From: Nageia nagi
Taxonomy: Eukaryota; Pinophyta
Assembly (NCBI GenBank): GCA_050084985.1
Contig: JBITNC010000001.1
Location: 150,102,001 to 150,166,000 of the forward strand
Direction: 5' to 3'
Length of the DNA stretch: 64,000 nt
The position numbers and the translations under genes were made by a program. The notes under the pieces were generated by a model. That model saw only the letters and a list, made by a program, of their open reading frames with translations, was not told where the DNA came from and searched no databases. Shown in pieces: positions 13,290 to 25,375 of the stretch; position 1 is the first letter of the stretch, and each line of letters begins with the position of its first letter.

Positions 13290-14790
13290 ATGAAGAAGAA
13301 CCAAAAAGTGATTTGGTGAATTATGCTCTCTAATCATCATATTTTGAATATTCTTTTACTAACAATATACGAGTACAAGTAGTGAAAGAACAAATCAAGA
13401 CCACTAAAAAAAAGTCACTTGGAAACTTATGAAATTGTAAAGATAATAAAATTGTTAGATCCAAATGGGTTTATAAAATAAATTTTAGTTGTGATGGAAG
13501 AATAGAAAGATACAAAGTAAGGTTATTTGCAAAAGAATTCATATGAATGTATGGTTTGGATTATAAAAACATATTTACACTAGTTATAATACAAGATATA
13601 ATTTATATGCTTCTTTCATTCGAAACTAACAAATAAAGAAAATTTCATCATATAAATAGAAAAAGTGCATTCTTGAATGGTTATCTAGATTAGGAGGTTT
13701 AAGTTCAATAACTTCAAGGATTTGAAGTAAAAATAAAGGATGGTCATGCTTGTAAATTAAAGAAAGCATTATATGGATTAAAGCAAGCACCTAGAAGATG
13801 GTATTCAAAAATTGATGGATATTTCTAATATTGCAATTTTAAGAAAATAAGGAATGAGTCCACACTCTATTTTAAGAATGAATATGATGATATTAATCTT
13901 ATGTGTCTTTATGTTGATGATTTAATCTACATTTTAAGGAGTATAAAGATGTTGAATGATTTTAAACATGCTATGATGAAGGCATTTTATATGGAATATT
14001 TATAACTAATGCAATACTTTATTGGTATTTATGTACATAAAGATGATGGAAAAAAATTCATTTTTCAATTAAAATATACAAAAGATATACTGAAAAAATA
14101 TGACATGGAAAATTACAAACTAGTTTGGACACCTATGACACATGGAGAGGTGTTGTGTGTAGAGATGACCGAGAAGAGAAATTTGATGAAAAATTGTATA
14201 GAAGCATTGTTGGGAGCATAATGTTCCTTGTTACAACCAAATATAATATTAATTTTTTTGTTTATATTGTATGAAGATACATGAATTTATCTTGGAAAAA
14301 CTACATGAGAGTAGAAAAGTGATTTTTTAGGTAGGAACCTTGAATTTTAGTATGTATTATAATGCCAATAAAAAATGGATCTTGTTAAATATATTGGCTC
14401 ATATTGGGAAAGTTATTTAGATGATAGAAAATCAAATTCTAAAAACTATTTTTCACTTGATTAAAAAGTGATAACATGGAGCTCAAAGAAGCAAAGTAAT
14501 TTGTTTTATCTTCTATTGAGGAAAAATATGTTGGAGTTACTACAACATGCACAAAAGAACTTTGGTTGAGAAAGGTACTTGAAAAGATTGGTGAAGTTCA
14601 AAATAGTTTAACAATTTTTTTTTATAACATAAGTACAATCAAGATTCTAAAAAATCCAATTTATCATCGTAGATCTAAATATATTGAATTAAAATTTCAT
14701 TTCATAAAATACATGTTGGAAAAGAAGGTTGAATATTTGTAGTATTACAACATCGAATAAAAGCTATTAGACCTATTCAATGACTTGAAC
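13290..14790 (+). pseudogene. Copia RT / RNase H relic, a second lineage
   Basis: Readable by switching frames: [44 protein letters not shown], the catalytic MCLYVDDLIYI (about 13,900), then FIGIYVHKDDGKKFIFQ in the open stretch 14,009-14,221. RNase H follows with WSSKKQSN and ending near KYIELKFHFIKYMLEKKVEY (to about 14,745). Order and motifs are those of copia RT and RNase H. No LTR is visible at either end. It directly follows the LTR at 12,678-13,140 but its sequence is unlike the copia elements further right. Confidence 0.85.
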
Positions 14791-15079
14791 CTATTTCCTA
14801 ATAATCCTAATTATATATTACTTTTCCTATTTTTTCTTTGAGCATACTCTTCATAGGATGATATTGTATGATGTTTGTGTCTTCTACCATGCAATATCGC
14901 ACATGACTAACTTAAGATTGGGGTTTTCCAAAGTTCTTGATGGAATATAGGATATCAGTATAATAAAATATGTATGTACCTATATTCACTTCTAAAATTG
15001 GAACATATTTTTTTCTATTTTTACAAATCTAAATTTACTTTGCTCACTTCAGCTAAGTTGCATAATTTAAAAGGCTCAT
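14791..15079. other. No gene seen
   Basis: A short AT-rich stretch between the copia relic (+) and the gypsy relic (-). CTTAAGATTGGGG near 14,910 could be a worn polypurine tract of the copia relic. Nothing else recognised. Confidence 0.4.
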
Positions 15080-17240
15080 CATTTGTATTGATATTTCGTA
15101 CCTATCCTTCATTCTCAAATTTTATACATTTATAAATTGTTGATGGAATGGAACCTCTAGCTTGGATCTAATATCTTACAAGAAACAAATTATATAGTAA
15201 TTCCCCTTTCATAACATAACACTTTATTTCAATAGTTTTAATACCCAATTGAATTGGAAAATTAACAACTCCAACACATTAAATTTATATATTATCAAAT
15301 TCCTTGATTTTCATTATTGAATTTGCAATATTAGGAAAAAATCTATCTTGAAATTTTTGCAAAGTAATGTGGAATAAATATTCAAACATGAACAAATATC
15401 AACCAAGACTCTTTTAATTGATTTTCCATATGAATTCATCTTGATGTAAAATACCAAACTTTAATCCACCACATCATTACTTAGGATTTTAGTATTATTA
15501 TGTTGATATAATTCCAAGAATTAGGCATTTATGAGAACATACTTGAGAAAATATTTAGAGAAACATTTTCCTTTTTAAAAGCATCAAATAAGGCCTCTCT
15601 ATGAGAAGAGGATATTTTCAACAACTTATACAAACTTATCTTATTTTGAGTATTCTTGAATTGATCCATCATGTTATAGGCTCTAGGATCTTTTGGAAGC
15701 TCTTGTATTTGATTAGTAATCAAATTAAACTCTCATCTAGTCCTTAATTTTCTCACATGAGAAAGACATCTTCATTCATGATCATATTAACCATATTATT
15801 GACTTGATTTTATTTTTCTCCTTCCTTTCAATATGCAATTTGACCATCTTCAAGAATCTTGATAAGATCCCTTCTTAATGCAATGCAACCATTAGTTCTA
15901 TGACCTTTCACATAATGATACATGTAATAATCATCATACCAATTAGGATTTGGATCATTCTCTCCAAATTATTTTTGTGGTATAGAAGCAATCAAACCTT
16001 TTGTAAAATAATCTTTGGATGGATGGCATGGGGGTCCTTAATTTATCTAACTTCTTATTTTCTTAAATAGCTTCTTTGAGAGTTTCAACCATATTCACTT
16101 GCTTATCCTCTTTCCTTAGATATAAATTCTTATTTTCTTTGATGCATTACCATATTTGAATACATTAAATTCAACCAAGCATTTCTCTTTTTTTAATAAT
16201 TTACAATTCATATCTAAAAATTTAAGATCTTGATAATATTTCATATGGATTCAAATATTATAGGATATTATCCTAGAAAATTAATATAACACTCTTATTT
16301 TCAACAAGAACATCAACAACACTCCATACCTTTTGGAATTTTGTAATGAAATTTTCTAATTTGTCATTAATACCTTGCTTCTTAATTTACACTCATCAAT
16401 TTTTTTATGGTAATGCATCTTAGAATATCATACTTGAACTACTTCTAGAATAAAATATTAAACTACTTGTATGAACTAATGGATCCATGTGATAGACATA
16501 AATCCCATTTCAAATCATCACCCTTCAAGCTTGTAGGAAAATAATTTTCCATGACATTATGATTCACCCCAAACTTAAGCTCCATCGTCATTTTAGCGGA
16601 CTTGATATATTGATTTAGATCTCCTTTTTTCCATATAACTCAAATGTAGGCTGCATGTGATGCTTTAGGGATATGGTATTACATAACTCATTAGAAACAA
16701 ATCTTGTATATTTAATTATTTTATGGTTCATATTATTCTCCATCCAACCATCAATATATTGTACTTTTTTTCCAACTCATCCATTGTAGAGGGCACCACA
16801 TCACTTCCCTGACTAAATTTGAGTTTAGTAGTCATAAGGATCTTTCCATTCACATTGATCAAAATATCATGAGATTTATCCACTCCAAGGTTATAAATGA
16901 TTTCCAAAATATATTGAGGAATAACAACCATAATGAAATAATTGAAATGTAATATTAATCCTATAATAAAAACATCAATGTTTTTAGCATAACTAGTGGA
17001 AAAATAAAAGTGTGGTAAAAAGTTGTTTACCAATTTGTAGAAACTAAAATTTTACTCAATTAAATCATTAACTAGTTCATGAGAAAAAATCATAATGAAT
17101 AGCAATATGACCCAACCAATGGAATCAAACCTTAAACCCTATCCAATTTGGATTAGAAATGAAATACAAACCTATCATTATTACCTAATCTAAATAAACA
17201 AAGATAGATCTAACTTGTAGAGGTTTGTAATGACCTTCTC
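15080..17240 (-). pseudogene. Tat-like gypsy gag-protease relic
   Basis: Reading right to left: possible gag sequence from about 17,240; a Cys/His region at about 15,990-15,860 (YYMYHYVKGHRTNGC), matching YCAFHRAKGHQTNKC in the better-kept element at 46,300; an open stretch 15,529-15,723 with ISLYKLLKISSSHREALF, counterpart of ISIFDLLQTSKAHRYAL at about 45,850; and protease at about 15,420-15,080 with RVLVDICSCLNIYST (active-site DG changed to DI) and GSIPSTIYKCIKF. RT and later domains are missing. The same domain order as the large gypsy element at 40,930-47,760 supports a Tat-like assignment. Confidence 0.7.
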
Positions 17241-18225
17241 TTAAAATTCGGATTGCTGCTCTTCATAGGTGTGATACATTGACATACAACATAAAAAACT
17301 TTAGGCCATGCAACGTCACACAATGTTGTCTAAGAAATAAATCCTAAATTTAAGATTTATTATTAAATTATTCTACAATAAGACTAAATCTAATTACAAA
17401 TGTAATAGTACAAAGGTAGTGATAGCAACAAGGTGTGAATTCAAACTTGATAGGTGATGGTAAGAAACATTGATCACATCTAATAATGAGAATTATAGAA
17501 TGTGTAGAGTACAATCTATCAAATTCCAATTGATTGTCTCATGTAGATATTTCTCCTTTTATAAATGAGTTCCCTCCTTTGTTATAGGCTTAGAATATAA
17601 GATATTTTTTTAGTTATTTGCCTACATTTTGAACCCTTAAACTACTTAATACTCTATATGATTTTTATGGATACTATGTGAATGATGTTATTTTGAATGT
17701 TTATGTGTTTTAATGATAAATAGTGAATATGGTTGATATTTTTCATAAAATATGTATTTAGATATATTTACATATATCTTGATGTTTTGGTACCTTTTAA
17801 TGAATTTTAGGTTTAGAACCTCCTGTGATTGTGGGATGTGACTACGAAAGATACTGTAATCAACTAGTTCTTGAGAAGGTGGAAGTACTAGACCAAGAGG
17901 AGTTGTGATCAATGGAGAATTGAAGAATGTTCCCTAAAGCATAGGAGGAGATCATTACTATAGCTAGAGAAACTTTCTATAGGTTGGAAAAATATTCTTC
18001 AACAACCTCCCCTTTTTTAGGATGACCATGTACCCACAAAATATGAACGATTGTATCAACTCTACTATTTTAGTCAAAATGTGCTTAGTTTAGATTTCTA
18101 TTATAGAATATGAATAATATGGGCATAGAATAAATGAAGTATATTGATCTAACATAGGATAGTTATGATATTTTTGGATTTATGTGTTAAGTTTATGTTA
18201 ATTCTATATTTCATTCAATAACCAT
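17241..18225. other. Noncoding flank left of the nested stack
   Basis: About 1 kb without recognisable coding sequence. As the left flank of the outer copia element it may be the left half of whatever continues at 51,696, which looks like a gypsy LTR with a PBS at 52,352. I could not confirm continuity. The small - strand open frame at 17,688-17,912 has no motif. Confidence 0.35.
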
Positions 18226-18759
18226 TGTTGGGAACTTAGCATATATCCTAAGGTAATTATCATGCCTATAGAGTTCACTGACCAATTGATACCCTGCAGA
18301 CTAGCTAGCTAGTTAGTCAATCAACCCCCAAATGCTAACTAATACTCATCTAACTAGTTAGGTTTTTTCAACTAATTTGCACCCCATTAGTTAGAACCAA
18401 ATTTGTAGTTCCTCATAACTCTCAATCTTGAGGTATTTCTTTTGAATTCTTGAGGATTTGTTTCTTTATATTCCAGGTCACCTTGAAGGTTACAACATGT
18501 ATTACTTCTTCTTGGAATCAGTTACTAGGTTAAATTGTTAGTAATTCAATTAGTATTTGATATTATATGTAGTGTGTTAATCTAGTTACTTTCTCTCTGT
18601 AACTCTCACCATTGAAGTGTCACTAAAGCTCCATTATTGAACTTCATACTTATTATAATAGCTTTCTACATGAATTAAAGTGTTCCCTCTCAACTCATTT
18701 TACTATAATTATGTTTCAAATGCAATTTCATTTTTATTTAAATTAGTTTGAATTCATCA
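18226..18759 (+). mobile_element. 5' LTR of the outer copia element
   Basis: Starts TGTTGGGAACTTAGCA, ends ATTCATCA. It is followed by TGATATCAAAGC (18,762-18,773), a worn tRNA-Met primer binding site. It pairs with 51,186-51,695 over its full length: both share TAATTNTCATGCCTATAGAG, ATACCCTGCAGA and the final GTTTGAATTCATCA. Many substitutions and a few indels separate the two copies, clearly more than between the LTRs of the young copia element. Confidence 0.88.
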
Positions 18760-18761
18760 TT

Positions 18762-18773
18762 TGATATCAAAGC
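18762..18773 (+). promoter_or_regulatory. Worn tRNA-Met primer binding site
   Basis: TGATATCAAAGC compared with the canonical TGGTATCAGAGC, two changed positions, placed 2 bp after the LTR end. Confidence 0.6.
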
Positions 18774-18866
18774 TTTGTCTGGTCTTTATTGGGTTTGCAA
18801 AAGCTTGTGGTTTCTTACAATTGCAAAAGTTGCTTGTAGAGTCTTGGTTTCTTATTTGTAGGTATA

Positions 18867-21800
18867 ATGGTTAGCAACACAAACTCATCAATTCCTATTC
18901 CAAATTTTGATGGCAATGATTATAGATATTGGAGCATTAAAATATAAACTTTCCTCATTATCAAATATTTATGGGATATTTTTAATGATAGCTAAATAGA
19001 GCCAATAGATTGGAGCACTCTTTCAGGTGATGATAAGAAGGCTAATAAGGAATGTAGGAGCAAGAATTCTCTTTCCTTGTCTCAGCTCCAAGTAGATCCT
19101 GACAATAACATATTTCCTAAAATTTCAAGTTGTAAGATAGTCAAATATGCTTGGAAAGTATTTAAGGAAGGCTTCCAAGGGAGTGACCAAGTTAAAGAAG
19201 TGAAGTTGCAAACTCTAAGGATAGAATTTGAGAATCTCAATATGAGGGAAACTAAGAAAGCTTTAGATTACTATATTAGAGTGAAGGAGATTATTAACAA
19301 GATTTCAACTCTTGGAGAGACTTTGGAAAAAGGAGTCCTAATTAAAAAATACTAATATCTCTCACCAAGAAGTGGAATCACATCATTGTGATCTTAATGG
19401 AGACTAAATACCTCTCTCAAATGGAGATTTATACTCTCATTGGATCTTTTATGTCTCATGAAGAGATGATAGATGATGAGCTAGCTCAGTCCAATAAAGA
19501 GGAAAAATCCTTTGCTACAAAAGAAGGTGATTCTATGTCAAATGGACATGGAAGAGGAAGAGGTAGAAGCCAGCAAAGAGGGAGAGGAAGAGGAGGCTAT
19601 TCAAACACAAGAGGAAAAGGTAGAGGCAACAATGATAAGAGGAATTCTCAATGTTTTTATTGTAACAAATATGGGTATTATGAGAGGAAGTGTAGAGCAA
19701 AACAAGTAGCAAATGGTGAAGGAAGAGAAGAAAATTATGGAGAGGAATAAGATTATGGTGAAATTCTCTCTCTTTACATCCAAGAGATAGCTAATGTAGC
19801 TAAATCTAAGAGTGAATAAACTTGGTTGCTAGACATCAGGTGTTCAAATCATATAACCAAAAGGGAGAGCTACTCTCATCCATTGATCATTCCTATAGGT
19901 CAAGAATTAATCTTGTTAATAATTTAGCAATTGAATTGGCTGGTAAAGTCTTGCATGTGGTGCCTACCAAGCATGGAATGAAGAAGGTAAACAATATTCA
20001 TCACACTCCAAGTATGGCTAACAATTTGCTTAGTGTTGGGCAAATTATGGAGAGTAACTACAAGCTAGTTTTTAAAGATGTCAAATATGATATTTTTGAT
20101 AAGAATCATGGGAACAAACTTTGGGCAAATTATGGAGAGTAAATACAAGCTAGTTTTTAAAGATGTCAAATATGATATTTTTGATAAGAATCATGGGAAC
20201 AAACTTGTTACTACTATTCAAATGAATGTAAATCGATTATTTCCAATGAATATTAAGGATAAGGGGTACATAATTCTTGAAAATGTGGTTGTGAATGATG
20301 TGTCTTGGTTGTGGCATCTCATATTTGATCATTTAAATTTTAACAATTTGAAATTATCTCATGAACTTGTTCATGGTTTGCCTCTCATTGAAGATCCAAA
20401 ATCTATTTATGAAGCTTATGCTTTTGGAAAGCAAGCAAACCATAAATTTGATAATGGGAAAGCATGGATGTCCTCATTCCCACTTTGGTTGGTGCATACT
20501 AATTTATGTGTACCAATGCAAACCAAGACTATTGGTATGAATTCCTATTTCCTCACTTTTATTGATGATTTTAGTAGAATGTTTTGGGTTTGTTTTCTAA
20601 AAAATAAAGATGAGGAATTTGGGGATTTTAAGGAATTCAAAGAGATGGTTGAAAATGAGAGTGATCATAAGATAAAGGTGTGAGAAGTTATAGAAGGGGA
20701 GAGTATGGTTGCATTTACTAATTTTTACAAAGCAAATGACATTTAAAGGCAATACACTACAGCCTATACTCCTCAACAAAATGAAGTGGCAGAGAGAAAA
20801 AATAGAACTCTCATGGATATGGAAAGATTTTTACTGCAATAAAAAAAATTGCATATTATGTATTAAGTTGAATTAGTAAGAACATCCAACTACATTTAAA
20901 CAAATGCTCCACTTCTACAATTGAAGGAAAGATCCCATTTGAAGCTTGGTTTGATAAGAAGCCAATTGTCCAACATTTTAGAGTTTTTGGGTGTTTGGCA
21001 TATGCTCATGTGCCAAAATAAAATAGAAAAAAATTGTATGAAAAGAGTGAACCATATATTTTCATTAGCTATAGTGAAGATATTAAAGCATATAGGTTTT
21101 ATAATCCAAATAATAGAAAAATAATTGTTTCTAGAGATGTTATTTTTGAGGAGGGGAGTATTTATGGACATCAACAAAAATGCATTATTAATATTAGAGT
21201 AAAAGTGCCCAGCCATGAAAACATTTCAAAATTGAAGAATGTGCATCCTAAGATATCAAATTTTCTTCCAAATCTCTAAGTGGTACCTCTAAGTCCTCCA
21301 TCAAGTCCCATAGCTCTAATAGCTCCAAATCTACTCCTGCTCCTCCTTCAAGTGGTGGTTCTCCAAATGTAATTCAAGAAGTGAAGAAGATAAAAATAAT
21401 TAAAATTAATTTTAAAAATCATCCTGATTCTCAAGTTTTAGATCCAAAAAATCATCAAAGCCTTACTAGAAGTCAATTTCATGAAATAGAGAAGTTTGTA
21501 AAATAATTTAGTGATATGGAAATAGATGAAGATCCAAAGAGAGAGATGGTTAATTTGGCATTGTGTGCAATCCAAAATACTATTTTTTTTTTATTTTGAT
21601 CCATCTTGTTATGAGGAATCTTACACCAAAAATGTGTGGTTGAAGGCCATGAAGAGCTTCACTCAATTGAAAACAATGACACTTGGGAACTTTGTGAGTT
21701 TTGCAAAGGAAAGAGATGTGATGGATAATAGAAATACATAAAGCAAGATTGGTTGCTAAACACTTCACATAAAAATATGGTATGGATTTTGAGGAGACTT

Positions 21801-21897
21801 TTGCACCAATTGCAAGACAATAAATAGTAATAATGCTTCTTTCAATGGATTCCCAAAAGCATTGGTGTTTCAAATAAAAGTGACCCCTTTTAGGATC
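18867..21897 (+). pseudogene. Outer copia element: gag, protease, integrase and start of RT
   Basis: Gag starts at the ATG at 18,867 (IPNFDGNDYRYWSIKI), with stops soon after. It continues in the open stretches 19,077-19,355 and 19,388-19,750, the latter with an RGRGR-rich run and the zinc knuckle CFYCNKYGYYERKC (His replaced by Tyr). Protease is read as TWLLDIRCSNHITK at about 19,820 (DSG changed to DIR). The pre-integrase and integrase regions run 19,900-21,280 (WLWHLIFDHLNFNNLKL; FLTFIDDFSRMFW; AYTPQQNEVAERKNRTLMDM). The N-terminal RT runs to about 21,895 (MDFEETFAPIARQ, then FQIKVTPF where FQMDVKSAF is usual). There the gypsy insertion begins; RT resumes at 50,101. A shifting 85-bp tandem duplication lies at 20,038-20,207. 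Confidence 0.88.
20038..20207 (+). repeat. 85-bp perfect-period tandem duplication inside copia pol
   Basis: Units 20,038-20,122 and 20,123-20,207 both start GGGCAAATTATGGAGAGTAA. They differ at one base inside (ACTAC / AATAC) and at the last base. 85 is not a multiple of three, so the copy shifts the reading frame and explains the two overlapping open stretches at 19,822-20,142 and 20,078-20,683. Confidence 0.97.
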
Positions 21898-23759
21898 ACT
21901 CAAATTTAAACATTTACTAGTGAGTGTAGGCTAGACTAGGCCCTATAAGCACAAACTATAGAAAAAAATTAGATCAAAACCATGAAGTATGCTCTTTCAA
22001 GTCATACTTTCAACAAAAATAAGCTCAAATAAAGACAACATAGCTGGATCAAGGTGGTGTTAATAAACACCAAAGTATACCTAATAATGTCATCTTCTAG
22101 ATGATGGTACCTGATTCAATTGATTAGATCCCAAGGTGACTTCAAACTATGTTCACTATCAAAATGCAATGACCCTAAGTGTTTTTGAAATATGGGGGCA
22201 TTTGAGAAATGCAATTGTATTTTACTATCAAAATGTGGGGACCCTAGGCATTTCGCAACCTGCAAGCACAAAAGGCAAAATTCAAAAGTCGATCTTGATC
22301 GCAAGATGAAATAAGCCTATTATAGAAACATAACATGAAAATAAGTGCAAGAAGCATGATGGGTATCTCTTTGGTCTACTAGAGAGAAAAAGCTTGGAAT
22401 GATTGATTCCCAGCTTGCCCAAGACCAATGGTTCCCAACCACTCCTATCAGATGCTTGTGGGAGATTGCTAAATATAGAAGCTCACAAATTCATCACTTC
22501 CAAGACTCAAGAATCAAAAAATTTGAAGCTCAATATTTGCACCAATTACCAACCTAAAAATGGAGATGTAAACTTGCGTAAATAAATATTTATAGTATGC
22601 TAAATCCTTAATTCAAAATTCATATGAATTTTAATTTGAAAATGATAGTTGCTGGATTGATATTTGATTGGATTCAAATTGGATTTGCATAGGATTTGAT
22701 TGGAGACAAATTAGGGACATATCCATTCAATTCTCTTTTCTTTTATCTGATGAGCATGTTTGGAACATAAACAATGATTCATCAATCTATAATTAGAGTC
22801 TCAAATTTTCTTATTTTCCTGATGGGTGAATCATTAATGACATGGCAAGGTGAGGTGTAAATTATGTTCAACTATTTTCTTGCAAATAAACAATAGATAA
22901 ATTAGCCATATTAATGTGACAATCATTAATAAACATCAATAATATAAAGTAAGCATTTAAGTTATTTTAATTAATTCACATTAAGTAAAATAAATGATTA
23001 AATATAATGAAATGACTAATGTCAATTTTTAGGCATAAATGATTATGATCAAAATCATAAATAACATGACTAATGTCAATTATAATTTTCAAATAAAAGA
23101 CTATTTTTCAAAATACAATAAATATGACTAAGTTTAATTACCTTTTAACCATAAATGATTAGGATCGAAAGCATAATTAATATGAAAAATATTAATTATT
23201 TTTTCCAAATGACTATAATCAAAATATAATAAACATGACTATTTTTAATTACAATTTTCAAGTAAATATTTATGATCGAAAACATAATAAACATGACTAA
23301 GTTTAATTGTATTATCCAAGTAAATGATTATGATCAAAAATATAGTGAACATGATTAAGTTTAATTACATTTTTAAGTATAAAGCTATGATTAAAACACA
23401 ATAAATATGATAAATATAAATTGCAATTTCCAAAGTAAATGATTATCATCAAAAATACAATAAACATGATTAAGTTTAATTGCATTTTCCAAGTATAAAG
23501 CTATGATCAAAACATAATAAATATGACAAATATAAATTACAATTTTTGAAGTAAATAACTATGATAAACAAACATTTAATAACAAATATTAATTACAAAC
23601 TTGACTGGGATAATAAAACAAATGATAATTGATGAAGCATAATTAAATGTAATCAAATTGAAAAAGTAAGCTTGCCTAATGTTGCATAAAATAAGTATGC
23701 TAATGATAAATGAGGGTTATGTTGAATGTAGTGCATGGTGCTAGATTTGGGTGTCTACA
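21898..23759 (-). mobile_element. 3' LTR of the large Tat-type gypsy element
   Basis: The + strand end at 23,759 reads GGGTGTCTACA, that is TGTAGACACCC at the start of the - strand LTR. Next to it 23,760-23,773 is the complement of a polypurine tract (AAAAAAGGGCAAAA on the - strand). From 22,044 to 23,640 it matches 48,515-50,100. The left end is uncertain: the outer copia RT is readable to about 21,895, and similarity between LTRs starts only at 22,044. It contains a degenerate tandem array at 22,975-23,560. Confidence 0.8.
22975..23560. repeat. Degenerate ~60-bp tandem array inside the gypsy LTR
   Basis: Repeating pattern ATAAACATGACTAAGTTTAATT, then GCATTTTCCAAGTAAATGAT, then TATGATCAAAA, about nine to ten diverged units. 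The same array is in the partner LTR at 49,440-50,030, so it predates insertion. Confidence 0.85.
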
Positions 23760-24053
23760 TTTTGCCCTTTTTTATTTGTATTTTGCCTACATTAATTATA
23801 ATGCAAAAATCTAATTTTGTGTAATATGAAGTGAATGTGATGTGATGGCTAACTGCCCCAAGTGATATGTGTGATCCCCCTCTAATGCATTTTTGGTAAG
23901 ATAAAGAATACGGGGATGCATTTGATAGCGAAAGGGAAGGGAGTGAAAAAGAGACAAAGAGGAAAATGCAATTGCATTTTAGAAATACCACAATGTTCTA
24001 GAAATATGACCACATTCTAAGAACACCATTGCATTTTTAAAACATCACTGCAT
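23760..24053 (-). other. 3' untranslated end of the gypsy element
   Basis: Lies between the polypurine tract of the gypsy element and the start of a nested copia LTR at 24,054. On the + strand it has four near repeats of the type CATTTTAGAAATACCA / CATTCTAAGAACACCA. No gene. Confidence 0.6.
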
Positions 24054-24518
24054 TGTTAGAATTTGTAATGTAAAATTATGTAATATTTCTCTTTAATGTA
24101 AATTCACTTAATGCTTAAAGTATATTTAGATACCTTAAAGTATTAAGGGAATAAATATAAAAAAGGGAATAAATATAGAAATACCTTTAACCTTATCCTT
24201 GGGTTAAAGGTAGGTTAAAGGATGGATTTCTTCTTATAAATAGAGAGGTAACCCTCCTCTCATTGTTACATATATTTGTAAAGCAAGCTTTGCTCTAGGT
24301 TTAGGGTTTGGAGAAAGAGAAGAGATTCTTTAAGAGATGTCCTTGAGAATAAGAAGATTTTATTTAGTGGATGTACTTTGAAGGAGGGAGGAACCACTTT
24401 ATATCTTGTGTTATTTGTGATATTGGATTGTATTATTGTGCTATTGTATTGATGTTGTAAGTGTCTTCTTGAAATCATGGTAAATTAAAGATTAATTCAA
24501 AAAGGGTTAATTTCATCA
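24054..24518 (+). mobile_element. 5' LTR of the rearranged copia element
   Basis: Starts TGTTAGAATTTGTAATG, ends TTTCATCA (465 bp). TATA box TATAAATA at 24,235-24,242. It is followed by the primer binding site TGGTATCAGACA (24,521-24,532), complementary to initiator tRNA-Met apart from the last bases. The partner LTR is 27,739-28,105. The same LTR family, more diverged, flanks the young copia element at 31,838-40,477. Confidence 0.9.
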
Positions 24519-24520
24519 AG

Positions 24521-24532
24521 TGGTATCAGACA
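24521..24532 (+). promoter_or_regulatory. tRNA-Met primer binding site of the rearranged copia element
   Basis: TGGTATCAGACA, 2 bp after the LTR end; the canonical form is TGGTATCAGAGC. Confidence 0.8.
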
Positions 24533-24599
24533 ATTGTTGGATACTCCTCTTCAATATTCTTGAAGGTCCTTCCTCTTCTTTCTTCATCTACTTTATTGA

Positions 24600-25375
24600 G
24601 GTAAAAGGGATTGAATGTATAATAGATCTCAACATCTTGATTTTGAATCCAGACCGATTTTCTACCAAGGCTTTGAAATCTTTGAACCTATCAAAGGTTT
24701 GATTCTTGTGCTCTATAAGATAACCAAATATAATTCTATTGTAGTCATTAATAAAGGTTAATACATAACATGCTCCCCTAAGTGACTTCATTAAAAATGG
24801 ACCCATAAAATTAAAATGCATAAGCTGAAGAAGTTAAGTTGCTCTAGTTTCCTTATCTTTTGGAAAAAAATTCGATTCATTTTTCCTAGAATGCACTTCT
24901 TACAAAGACCAATTGTTGGTGATATTGTAAGAAAACCTTCCACAAGATAATGATCTTGCATAACTTGAATGTTCTTATGGTTTAGGTGTCCTAATCAATG
25001 GTGCCAAAGATTGCATCTAGAGCAAACATTAGTTGCAAGGAACATATTTGTTGAAGATTGATCCATAATATAAAGGTCATCTTATACTAAAGCTTTCATC
25101 AAAGTGGTAAGACCCTTTTTCATGTACCAAGAATGTGAGTTAAACTCAAAAGAGTAACCTTTACTTGCAACTTGAATTAAGGAAAGAAGATTCATAGTGA
25201 GTTTAGGCACATTAACTACATTCTTAAGAATCTTTTCTTATAACCACACACTTCCAATAACTTGAACTTCAAGGACTAAATTATCACCTATCATAGTTGT
25301 ATCTTTTATATACTTATAAAAATTTTCAAACTTATCTTTTTTGAAAATCATGTAATTAGTGCAACCTAAACCAAC
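24600..25375 (-). pseudogene. Inverted copia protease-integrase segment
   Basis: Although both LTRs and the RT of this element are on the + strand, this part encodes protease to integrase on the - strand. From right to left: GLGCTNYMIFKKDKFENF (counterpart of DSGCTNHMCCEKDKFENF in the young element), KYIKDTTMIGDNLVLEVQ, VPKLTMNLLSLIQ, then MGPFLMKSLRGACYVLTFIN and DRFKDFKALVENRSGFKIKM, ending near 24,625. Gag, the rest of integrase and the N-terminal RT are absent. Its sequence is close to the young element's, so it belongs to the same family. An inversion inside one element, or recombination between two copies, are both possible. Confidence 0.88.
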
